64,000 nucleotides of DNA, from NCBI RefSeq assembly GCF_014202315.1, contig NZ_JACHGN010000014.1, forward strand, positions 186,001-250,000. Direction: 5' to 3'. The notes beneath the pieces were generated by a model. That model was not told the DNA's origin, searched no databases, and was given only the letters and a program-made list of their open reading frames with translations. The DNA is from Thermocatellispora tengchongensis (GTDB taxonomy: Bacteria > Actinomycetota > Actinomycetes > Streptosporangiales > Streptosporangiaceae). Shown in pieces: positions 33,229 to 40,666 of this stretch (positions within the stretch are counted from its first letter, which is position 1; every line of letters starts with the position of its first letter). The translations under genes and the position numbers were made by a program.

Positions 33229-34026
33229 ATGGAGGAGCGACTGCTCGGCGGCGGCGTCAACGAGGTGACCCGCGCGGGCGCGACCGTACGCCGCCCGGCG
33301 GGTCCGTGGACCCCCGCCGTGCACGCGCTCCTCGCCCACGTCGCCGAGGCCGGCTTCACCGGCGCCCCCCGCGCGTACGGCCTGGACGAGCGGGGGCGCG
33401 AAGTGCTCGGCTTCATCCCGGGCGAGGTGGCCCACTACCCGCTGCCCGCCCACGCCTGGACCGACGCCGCGCTGACCGGCGTCGCCCGCCTGCTGCGCGC
33501 CTACCACGACGCCACGCTCACCTTCCGCCCGCCCGAGGGCGCGGCGTGGTACTTCCCGCCGCGCGAGCCCGCCGAGGTGATCTGCCACGGCGACATCGCG
33601 CCGTACAACTGCGTGTTCCGCGACGGGCGGCCGGTGGCGTTCATCGACTTCGACACCGCCCACCCCGGGCCGCGGCTGCGCGACGTGGCCGCGGCGGCGT
33701 ACCGGTTCGCGCCGCTGACCGCGGTCGGCAACGGCGAGCCGGTGCGGCCGGTGGCCGAGCAGGCCCGTCGCCTGCGCCTGCTCGCCGACGCGTACGGGCT
33801 CGCCGAGGACGACCGCGCCGCGCTGCCCGGCGCTGTGCGCGAGCACCTGGACGGCATGGTGGCCTTCATGCACGCCCGCGCCGAGGCCGGCGACGCGGCC
33901 TTCGCCCGGCACATCGCCGAGGGCCACGACCGCCTCTACCGCACCGACTCCGCGCACGTCGCCCGGCACGCGGCCCTCCTGCGCGACGCCCTTTGCGCCG
34001 ACTCTCCAGGCTCGGGAACGAGGTAG
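33229..34026 (+). CDS. APH-fold phosphotransferase
   Basis: A protein-kinase-like small-molecule phosphotransferase of 265 residues. The catalytic loop is VICHGDIAPYNCVFRDG (HGDxxxxN, about residues 118-134) and the metal site is AFIDFDTAHPGPRLRD (DxD-like). The N-lobe is short and begins with MEERLLGGGVNEVTRAGATV. It starts three bases after cvnD and may belong to the conservon operon. Substrate is unknown; the family includes antibiotic, choline and fructosamine kinases, and nothing here says resistance. Confidence 0.85.
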   Translation: MEERLLGGGVNEVTRAGATVRRPAGPWTPAVHALLAHVAEAGFTGAPRAYGLDERGREVLGFIPGEVAHYPLPAHAWTDAALTGVARLLRAYHDATLTFRPPEGAAWYFPPREPAEVICHGDIAPYNCVFRDGRPVAFIDFDTAHPGPRLRDVAAAAYRFAPLTAVGNGEPVRPVAEQARRLRLLADAYGLAEDDRAALPGAVREHLDGMVAFMHARAEAGDAAFARHIAEGHDRLYRTDSAHVARHAALLRDALCADSPGSGTR

Positions 34027-34068
34027 GGTGCGTGCGCGTAGAGAGGCCCTGACCGGTGAGGTGATGTC

Positions 34069-37000
34069 GTGCTGGTGGTTCACGCGGCGTGGACGGACGG
34101 CCGCCTGTGCCTGTGGGCCGAGGACACGGCCCCGGGCGACGCGCCGCCCGCACGCCGCACCCGGCCGGCCCCGCACCCCTACGCCGCCCCGGCCGCCCTG
34201 CTGAGGGCCGCGCTCGGCGAGCACGCCGCCAAGGCCGAGGAGGCCGAGCGGGTCGTCCTGCTGCCCGGCTCCGCCAAGGGCCCGCTCCCCTCCCCCGAGT
34301 CCGGCCTGACCAGCGCCGCCCGCGCCCCGAAGATCACCCCGTACCTGGTCCCGGTCCTGCTGCTGGGCGCCCCCGGCGCGCTCGCCCTGCTGTCCGGCCT
34401 CGACGACCGCGACGGCGCCGACACCCCCGAATGGGGCCCCGGCGGGTCGCTGCGCTACCTGGCCGCCGTCGCCGAGACCGCCCGCGACCTGGTCCGCCGG
34501 GGCCGGGTGCTGCCCCAGCTCGTCACCGAGCACGGCGAGCACGCCGCCCGCTGGGTCCCGGTCGTCACCGGCCCCGACGCCGCCGCCTTCCGCGAGCTGG
34601 CCGCCGCGATGCCGCCCGTGTGCCGCGCCGTCGGCGAGGAGACGGGGTCGGCCCGGGTCCTGCGCGAGGCCCTGTCGGGCCTGGCCGACGCCGCCGTACG
34701 CCGCGCGCTCCCCGACCGCCTGCTCGCCGGCCCCCGCCCCGGCCCGCGCAGCGCCCTGCCCGACCGCTGGCTGGCCGCCCTCACCGGCGAGGACCCCGCG
34801 CTCCCCGGCGCCAAGCCCGCCGACGCCGAGCGCCTGGGCACCGCCCTGCGCGACTGGCTCGCCGCCGCCCACGAGCTGGACGGCCCCGCCCGGGTCTGCT
34901 TCCGCCTCACCGAGCCGCCGCCGGAGGAGGAGCAGGCCGGAGAGGGAGAACCCTCCTGGCGGGTGGAGTTCGCCCTGCAGTCCACCGAGGACCCCAGCCT
35001 CTACGTCCCCGCCGCCGACATCTGGGCCGGCGAGCACGTCCCCGGCCTGCCCAGGCGCCCCGACGAGGCCCTGCTCGCGGGCCTCGGCCGCGCCGTGCGC
35101 CTGTGCCCCGAGCTGTACGGCGCCCTGCGCACCGCCCGTCCCTCGGCCATGGACGTGGACACCGCCTGGGCCTTCCAGTTCCTGCGCCACTCCGCCCCGC
35201 TGCTCCAGGCGGCCGGCTACGGCGTCCAGCTCCCCGCCTGGGCGGGCCGCAAGGCCCTGGGCCTGAAGCTCACCACCCGCACCCGCAAGACCGGCCCCGG
35301 CGCCGTGGCCGGCCAGGGCTTCGGCCTGGGCCAGCTCGTCGACTTCCGGGTCGATCTCGCCATCGGCGAGCACACGATCAGCGAGGAGGAGCTGGAGGAG
35401 CTGGCCCGGCTCAAGATCCCCCTGGTCCGGGTGCGCGGCCAGTGGGTCGAGCTGGACGACCGCCAGCTCAAGGCCGCCCTGGAGGTCGTCTCCCGCCGCC
35501 GCTCCGGCGAGATGACGGTCGGCGAGGTCATCAACGAGGTCGTCGAGGGCGGCGACGAACTGCTCCCCCTCCTCGACGTGGACGCCGACGGCCCCTTGGG
35601 CGACCTGCTGTCCGGCGAGGCCGACCGCCGCCTCACCCCCGTCCCCACCCCCGCGACCTTCCAGGGCACCCTGCGTCCCTACCAGGAACGCGGCCTGTCC
35701 TGGCTCAGCTTCCTGTCCTCCCTCGGCCTCGGCGGCATCCTCGCCGACGACATGGGACTCGGCAAAACGGCCCAGACATTGTCTTTGCTGCTTGACGAGC
35801 GGAACGGACAGGCGTCCGGGGAGGTGGCGCCGACGTTGCTGGTGTGCCCGATGTCGCTGGTGAGCAACTGGCAGAAGGAGGCCGCGCGGTTCGCGCCCGG
35901 TCTTCGGGTGTACGTGCATCACGGGGGCCAGCGCAAGCGGGAGGACGAGCTGGGCGAGGCGGTGGCCTCGGCCGATCTGGTGATCACCACGTACGGGACG
36001 GCGCTGCGGGATCTGGAGGCGCTGCGCGGGTTCGCCTGGGGGCGGGTGGTGTGCGACGAGGCGCAGGCGATCAAGAACAGTGCGGCGCGGCAGGCGCAGG
36101 CGGTGCGGGCGCTGCGCGCGCGGACGCGGCTGGCGCTGACCGGCACGCCGGTGGAGAACCACCTCGCGGAGCTGTGGGCGATCATGGAGTTCTGCAATCC
36201 GGGGCTGCTCGGGCCCGCCAAGCGGTTCCGGGAGCGCTACCAGGAGCCGATCGAGGCGCGCCGCGACGAGGACGCCGCCAGGGCGCTGAAGCGGGCGACC
36301 GGGCCGTTCGTGCTGCGGCGCCTGAAGACCGACAAGACCATCATCTCCGACCTGCCGGAGAAGCTGGAGATGAAGGTCTGGTGCACGCTCACCCCGGAGC
36401 AGGCCAGCCTCTACCAGGCCGTGGTGAACGACATGATGTCCAAGATCGACGGCAGCGAGGGGATCGAGCGGCACGGCAACGTGCTGGCCACGATGACCCG
36501 GCTGAAGCAGGTGTGCAACCACCCGGCCCACCTGCTCAAGGACGGCTCGCGGCTGGCCGGGCGGTCGGGGAAGCTGGCGCGGCTGGAGGAGCTGGCCGAG
36601 GAGATCGTCGAGGAGGGTGACAAGGCGCTGGTGTTCACCCAGTACGCCGAGTTCGGCGCGATGCTGCAGCCGTACCTGTCGGCCCATCTCGACCGGCCGG
36701 TGCTGTGGCTGCACGGCGGGCTGCCCAAGAAGCGGCGCGATGAGCTGGTGGAACGCTTCCAGAACGACGACGAGCCGATGCTGTTCCTGCTGTCGCTGAA
36801 GGCGGCGGGCACCGGGCTGAACCTGACCGCGGCCAACCACGTGATCCACGTGGACCGGTGGTGGAACCCCGCGGTGGAGGACCAGGCGACCGACCGCGCG
36901 TTCCGCATCGGGCAGACCAGGAACGTCCAGGTCAGGAAGTTCATCTGCGTGGGCACCCTGGAGGAGCGGATCGACGAGATGATCGAGCGGAAGAAGGCGC

Positions 37001-37101
37001 TGGCCGAGAGCGTGGTCGGCACGGGCGAGGACTGGATCACCGCCCTGTCCACCGAGCAGTTGCGCGAGCTGTTCCGCCTCGGTCCGGAGGCGGTGAGCTG
37101 A
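34069..37101 (+). CDS. SNF2-family DNA-dependent ATPase/helicase
   Basis: A 1010-residue Swi2/Snf2 ATPase of the bacterial type. Residues 1-530 are a family-specific N-terminal part (DUF-like, Ala/Pro-rich), then the helicase core: motif I DDMGLGKT (about 560-567), motif Ia LLVCPMSLVSNWQ, motif II DEAQ (about 663-666), motif III ALTGTPVENHL, and in lobe 2 VFTQYAEF, LHGGLPKKRRDEL, LSLKAAGTGLNL and motif VI DQATDRAFRIGQ (about 938-949). Start GTG has GGTGAGGTGA upstream. It moves on or remodels DNA-protein complexes. It overlaps the SWIM gene by one base. Confidence 0.94.
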   Translation: MLVVHAAWTDGRLCLWAEDTAPGDAPPARRTRPAPHPYAAPAALLRAALGEHAAKAEEAERVVLLPGSAKGPLPSPESGLTSAARAPKITPYLVPVLLLGAPGALALLSGLDDRDGADTPEWGPGGSLRYLAAVAETARDLVRRGRVLPQLVTEHGEHAARWVPVVTGPDAAAFRELAAAMPPVCRAVGEETGSARVLREALSGLADAAVRRALPDRLLAGPRPGPRSALPDRWLAALTGEDPALPGAKPADAERLGTALRDWLAAAHELDGPARVCFRLTEPPPEEEQAGEGEPSWRVEFALQSTEDPSLYVPAADIWAGEHVPGLPRRPDEALLAGLGRAVRLCPELYGALRTARPSAMDVDTAWAFQFLRHSAPLLQAAGYGVQLPAWAGRKALGLKLTTRTRKTGPGAVAGQGFGLGQLVDFRVDLAIGEHTISEEELEELARLKIPLVRVRGQWVELDDRQLKAALEVVSRRRSGEMTVGEVINEVVEGGDELLPLLDVDADGPLGDLLSGEADRRLTPVPTPATFQGTLRPYQERGLSWLSFLSSLGLGGILADDMGLGKTAQTLSLLLDERNGQASGEVAPTLLVCPMSLVSNWQKEAARFAPGLRVYVHHGGQRKREDELGEAVASADLVITTYGTALRDLEALRGFAWGRVVCDEAQAIKNSAARQAQAVRALRARTRLALTGTPVENHLAELWAIMEFCNPGLLGPAKRFRERYQEPIEARRDEDAARALKRATGPFVLRRLKTDKTIISDLPEKLEMKVWCTLTPEQASLYQAVVNDMMSKIDGSEGIERHGNVLATMTRLKQVCNHPAHLLKDGSRLAGRSGKLARLEELAEEIVEEGDKALVFTQYAEFGAMLQPYLSAHLDRPVLWLHGGLPKKRRDELVERFQNDDEPMLFLLSLKAAGTGLNLTAANHVIHVDRWWNPAVEDQATDRAFRIGQTRNVQVRKFICVGTLEERIDEMIERKKALAESVVGTGEDWITALSTEQLRELFRLGPEAVS

Positions 37102-37919
37102 TGGCCGACTGGTGGGAGGGGCACTCCGGCCCGATCCGCGTGGAGAACGGGATCAAGGCGCGCAGCCGGCGCGGGTCGATCGGCTCGCGGTGGTGGTCGC
37201 GCCGGTTCATCGACATCCTGGAGGGGATCTGCGACCCGGGCCGGCTCAGCCGGGGCCGCTCGTACGCCCGCCGCGGCCAGGTGATCACCCTCGACCTGTC
37301 CCCCGGCCTGGTGCGCGCGGCCGTGCAGGGCTCGCGGCCCGAGCCCTACGACGTGTCGGTGCGGATCGAGGCGTACGGGCACGCGGCCTGGGCCGGGATC
37401 GAGCGCGCCCTGGCTGCCGAGGCGCTGTACCGGGCCAAGCTGCTGGCCGGCGAGATGCCCGTCGAGATCGTCGAGGTGTTCGACCGGCTCGGCCTGCCGC
37501 TGTTCCCCGCCGAGCTGGACATGGAGTGCTCCTGCCCCGACTGGGGGTTCCCGTGCAAGCACCTGTCGGCGGTGCTCTACCTGCTGGCCGAGGCGTTCGA
37601 CGAGGACCCGTTCCTGGTCCTGGCCTGGCGCGGCCGGGCCAGGGACGAGCTGCTGGACTCCCTGCGCGGCGCCCCCGGTGAGGAGGGTTCCGACCCGCTG
37701 GCCGTGGAGGACCCGCCCCTGGCCGGGCAGGTGTCCGGCTTCTACTCCCCCGGGGTCTCGCTCACCCGGCTGCGCGCCAGGCCCGCCCCGGCGACCTCGG
37801 CTCCGGCGGACATCCTGCTGCGGGCTCTGGAGCCCCCGGAGGTGAAGGTGCGCCACATCCCGCTGCTGGACATCCTCCGCCCGGCCTACCGGGGGCTGTC
37901 GGGCGGCGACCAGGGTTAG
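37101..37919 (+). CDS. SWIM zinc-finger protein, partner of SNF2 ATPase
   Basis: A 272-residue protein with a SWIM motif CSCPDWGFPCKH (CxC-x7-CxH, about residues 143-154), a predicted zinc-binding site for nucleic acid or protein contact. The SWIM family was first described from its link with SWI2/SNF2 proteins, and this pair repeats that link with a shared TGATG junction. The N-terminal part (RWWSRRFIDILEGICDPGRL) is well conserved in such proteins. It ends in a 16-bp duplication that also carries the stop of the convergent response regulator. Confidence 0.9.
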   Translation: MADWWEGHSGPIRVENGIKARSRRGSIGSRWWSRRFIDILEGICDPGRLSRGRSYARRGQVITLDLSPGLVRAAVQGSRPEPYDVSVRIEAYGHAAWAGIERALAAEALYRAKLLAGEMPVEIVEVFDRLGLPLFPAELDMECSCPDWGFPCKHLSAVLYLLAEAFDEDPFLVLAWRGRARDELLDSLRGAPGEEGSDPLAVEDPPLAGQVSGFYSPGVSLTRLRARPAPATSAPADILLRALEPPEVKVRHIPLLDILRPAYRGLSGGDQG

Positions 37920-37934
37920 CGGCGACCAGGGTCA
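37903..37934. repeat. 16-bp tandem duplication carrying both convergent stops
   Basis: GCGGCGACCAGGGTTA (37903-37918) and GCGGCGACCAGGGTCA (37919-37934) differ at one base. The SWIM stop TAG (37917-37919) lies at the copy junction and the response-regulator stop (37932-37934, minus strand) ends copy 2. Confidence 0.95.
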
Positions 37935-38585
37935 GGCGCCGCGGAGGAAGGCGAGCACGGCCAGGACCCTGCGGTGGTCGTCCTGGTCGGGGGGCAGGTC
38001 GAGCTTGGTGAAGATGCCGGCGATGTGCTTGCTGACCGCGGCCTCGGTGATGACCAGGGCGCGGGCGATGGCCGCGTTGCTGCGGCCCTCGGCGATCAGG
38101 GCCAGGACCTCGCGCTCCCTGGGGGTGAGGCGGCCGAGCGGATGGCGGCGGCGGGCCAGGAGCTGGCGTACCACCTCGGGGTCCACCACGGTGGCGCCGG
38201 CGGCGACCCTCTCCAGGGCGTCCACGAACTCCTTGACCTCGCCGATGCGGTCCTTGAGCAGGTAGCCGATGCCGGCGCCGGGGCCGGAGTCGAGGAGTTC
38301 GGCGGCGTAGGTCTGCTCGACGTACTGGCTGAGCACGAGGACGGCGAGGGACGGCCGGGCGGCGCGGAGGGCGAGCGCGGCGCGCAGGCCCTCGTCGGAG
38401 AACCCGGGCGGCATGCGGACGTCGGCGACGACGATGTCGGGTTCGTGCTCCTCGACGGCGGCGAGCAGCGACTCGGCCTCGCCGACCGAGGCGACCACGG
38501 TGTGGCCGAAGCGGTCGAGCAGGCCGGCCAGGCCCTCGCGGAGCAGCACGGCGTCCTCGGCGAGGACTACGCGGAGGCGGGGCAC
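37932..38585 (-). CDS. NarL/LuxR-type response regulator
   Basis: A 217-residue regulator with a receiver domain (VVLAEDAVLLREGLAGLLDR, phospho-acceptor Asp55 in VVADVRMPP) and a LuxR-type helix-turn-helix (LTPREREVLALIAEGRSNAA, then ITEAAVSKHIAGIFTKLDL). Start GTG 38583-38585 overlaps the kinase gene by 19 bases, so kinase and regulator are co-translated. Given the adjacent ABC transporter genes, it probably controls them or other efflux or envelope-stress genes. Confidence 0.93.
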   Translation of the reverse strand: MPRLRVVLAEDAVLLREGLAGLLDRFGHTVVASVGEAESLLAAVEEHEPDIVVADVRMPPGFSDEGLRAALALRAARPSLAVLVLSQYVEQTYAAELLDSGPGAGIGYLLKDRIGEVKEFVDALERVAAGATVVDPEVVRQLLARRRHPLGRLTPREREVLALIAEGRSNAAIARALVITEAAVSKHIAGIFTKLDLPPDQDDHRRVLAVLAFLRGA

Positions 38586-39757
38586 GGGATCTCCACGAGC
38601 AGGGTGGTGGGCCCGCCGGGCGGGCTGGAGATGGACATGGCGCCGTCGAGCACGGCCAGGCGGTCGGCGAGGCCGGCCAGGCCGGTGCCGGCGGCCGGGT
38701 CGGCGCCGCCCGCGCCGTCGTCGTGGACCTCCAGGCGGAAGACGTCGCCGCGCAGCCGGCCGCGTACGCGGCAGCGGGCCGCGCCGCTGTGCTTGGCGAC
38801 GTTGGCCAGGGCCTCGGTGGCGACGTAGTAGGCGGTCACCTCGACCGGGGCGGGCAGCCGCTCGCGCAGCGGGATGTCCACCTCGACCGGCACCGGAGAG
38901 CGGCCCGCCACGTCGCGGACCGCGGCGGGGAGCCCGCGGTCGGTGAGCACCTGGGGGTGCACGCCGCGGATCAGCTCGCGCAGCTCGGCCAGGGCCCGCT
39001 TGGCCTCCTCGTGCGCCTCGGCCACCTGCCGGGCGGCGGGCGATCCGGGCGGCAGGTCCAGCCTGGCCAGGCCGAGCTTCATGCTGAGCGCGACGAGGCG
39101 CTGCTGCGCGCCGTCGTGCAGGTCGCGCTCGATGCGGCGCCGCTCGCTCTCGAAGGCGTCCATCAGCCGGGCGCGGGACCGTACGACCTCGCCCAGCTCG
39201 GCATCGCGCGGCGCGAGGACGGCGCGGGTCACCGAGGCGCGGGCCCCGGCCCAGGCGGTCACCGGGTACGACGCGAGCGGCAGCGCCGCGGCCCCGGCGA
39301 GCGCCAGCGGCACGGCCGGGAGACCCCCCATGCCGGGCTGGAGCGGCGCGGACATCAGCATCACCGGCAGCCACCCGGCCAGGCTGACCACGCCCAGGTC
39401 GATCACCCAGAGCGCGGCCAGCGAGACCGCGGCGAAGCCGACCTCGCGCCAGGTGGCCTGCTCCCGGAGGCGGGTGCGCAGCCAGGCGCGCACCCCCGGC
39501 CCGCCGGGGGGCCGGTGCGGGTCGCGGGCGGGTTCGAGGTCCACCAGGCGCAGCCGCCACCGCTCGAACCGGGCCAGGCCCAGCCCGCCGAGCAGGCTGG
39601 CCGCCACGCCGAGCGCCCCGGCGGCGACGGGCCCGTACGCGTACACGGTGAAGGCCAGTCCCACGCCGGCCACGGCGAGCAGGGCGCTGGGCAGCAGGTA
39701 GGCCAGCGAGCGCAGCGGCCAGGGGGAGCGCAGGAAGCGCAGCGGCGCGCGGGTCAT
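38567..39757 (-). CDS. Sensor histidine kinase, HisKA_3 type
   Basis: A 396-residue kinase with several N-terminal transmembrane helices (YLLPSALLAVAGVGLAF and further stretches to about residue 185), the HisKA_3 dimerisation box ERRRIERDLHDGAQQRLVAL with the phospho-acceptor His, and a C-terminal HATPase (ATEALANVAKHSGA, HDDGAGGADPA, GTGLAGLADRLAVLDG). The start may be ATG 39755-39757 or GTG 39785-39787. It is divergent from an ABC transporter operon, 141 bp away. The intramembrane-sensing layout fits antibiotic or envelope stress sensing; the signal is not known. Confidence 0.9.
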   Translation of the reverse strand: MTRAPLRFLRSPWPLRSLAYLLPSALLAVAGVGLAFTVYAYGPVAAGALGVAASLLGGLGLARFERWRLRLVDLEPARDPHRPPGGPGVRAWLRTRLREQATWREVGFAAVSLAALWVIDLGVVSLAGWLPVMLMSAPLQPGMGGLPAVPLALAGAAALPLASYPVTAWAGARASVTRAVLAPRDAELGEVVRSRARLMDAFESERRRIERDLHDGAQQRLVALSMKLGLARLDLPPGSPAARQVAEAHEEAKRALAELRELIRGVHPQVLTDRGLPAAVRDVAGRSPVPVEVDIPLRERLPAPVEVTAYYVATEALANVAKHSGAARCRVRGRLRGDVFRLEVHDDGAGGADPAAGTGLAGLADRLAVLDGAMSISSPPGGPTTLLVEIPCPASA

Positions 39758-39898
39758 GGCCTCCAGGGCGGTACAGGCGGCGAGCACGGTTTCGACCGTA
39801 ACCGACGCCGGGAGGGCGGGCACTAGTGCTGGGTGTAGTCCCGATGCTCGCGCTCGCGCCAGTGCGCCCGGCGGGCCGCGCGGGTTGGCTGGGGTGCC

Positions 39899-40666
39899 AT
39901 GACGACGACCACTGAGACGAGCACGGAACGGGGCGTGACCCTCCGGTCGGTGCGCAAGGTGTACGGCTCGGGGGCGCGGGCCGTGACCGCGCTCGACGGC
40001 GTGACCACCGACTTCGCGCCGGGCACGTTCACCGCGGTGATGGGGCCCTCGGGTTCGGGCAAGTCCACGCTGCTGCACTGCGCGGCCGGGCTGGACCGGC
40101 CCACCGAGGGCACGGTGCGCATCGACGGCACCGACCTCGGCACGCTGGACGAGACCGGGCTGACGGTGCTGCGCCGCGGCCGGGTGGGCTTCGTGTTCCA
40201 GGCGTTCAACCTGGTCTCCGCGCTGACGGCGGAGCAGAACGTGGCGCTGCCGCTGCGGCTCGCCGGCCGTCCGGCCGACCCGGTCGAGGTGCGCGCGGCG
40301 CTGGCCGAGGTGGGCCTGACCGGGCGCGGCGGCCACCGGCCGAGTCAGCTCTCCGGCGGGGAGCAGCAGCGGGTGGCCATCGCGCGGGCGCTGATCGCCC
40401 GCCCGTCGGTGCTGTTCGCCGACGAGCCCACCGGCGCGCTGGACACCACGACCTCGCGCACGGTGCTGCGGCTGCTGCGCGACCTGGTGGACCACCAGCG
40501 GCAGACGCTGGTGATGGTGACGCACGACCCGGTGGCGGCGTCGTACGCCGACCGGGTGCTGTTCCTGGCCGACGGCCGGGTGGTGGAGGAGGCCGTCGGC
40601 GCGGACATCGACGCGGCCTCGATCGCGAGCCGGATGGCCGGCCTTGAGGAGGGGGCGGGATGCTGA
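39899..40666 (+). CDS. ABC transporter ATP-binding protein (MacB/LolD type)
   Basis: ATPase of 255 residues: Walker A GPSGSGKSTLLH, Q-loop FVFQAFNLV, signature LSGGEQQRVAIARAL, Walker B VLFADEPTGALD and H-loop VTHD. The FVFQAFNL motif is typical of the MacB/FtsE-like group, which pairs with FtsX-fold permeases such as the next gene. The end overlaps the permease start by seven bases. Divergent from the NarL-type two-component system, a common arrangement for peptide or antibiotic detoxification modules. Confidence 0.95.
   Translation: MTTTTETSTERGVTLRSVRKVYGSGARAVTALDGVTTDFAPGTFTAVMGPSGSGKSTLLHCAAGLDRPTEGTVRIDGTDLGTLDETGLTVLRRGRVGFVFQAFNLVSALTAEQNVALPLRLAGRPADPVEVRAALAEVGLTGRGGHRPSQLSGGEQQRVAIARALIARPSVLFADEPTGALDTTTSRTVLRLLRDLVDHQRQTLVMVTHDPVAASYADRVLFLADGRVVEEAVGADIDAASIASRMAGLEEGAGC

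Noticed and set aside
33229-34026. Aminoglycoside-resistance gene call for the APH-fold protein
   Set aside because: Only the general kinase fold is visible; context is signalling, so a drug substrate is not supported.
32446-36849. Very long open frame on the minus strand (1467 codons) opposite the SNF2 and conservon genes
   Set aside because: It is the complement of strongly supported genes; its translation is Gly/Arg/Gln/His-rich without domains, a usual effect of third-position GC bias.
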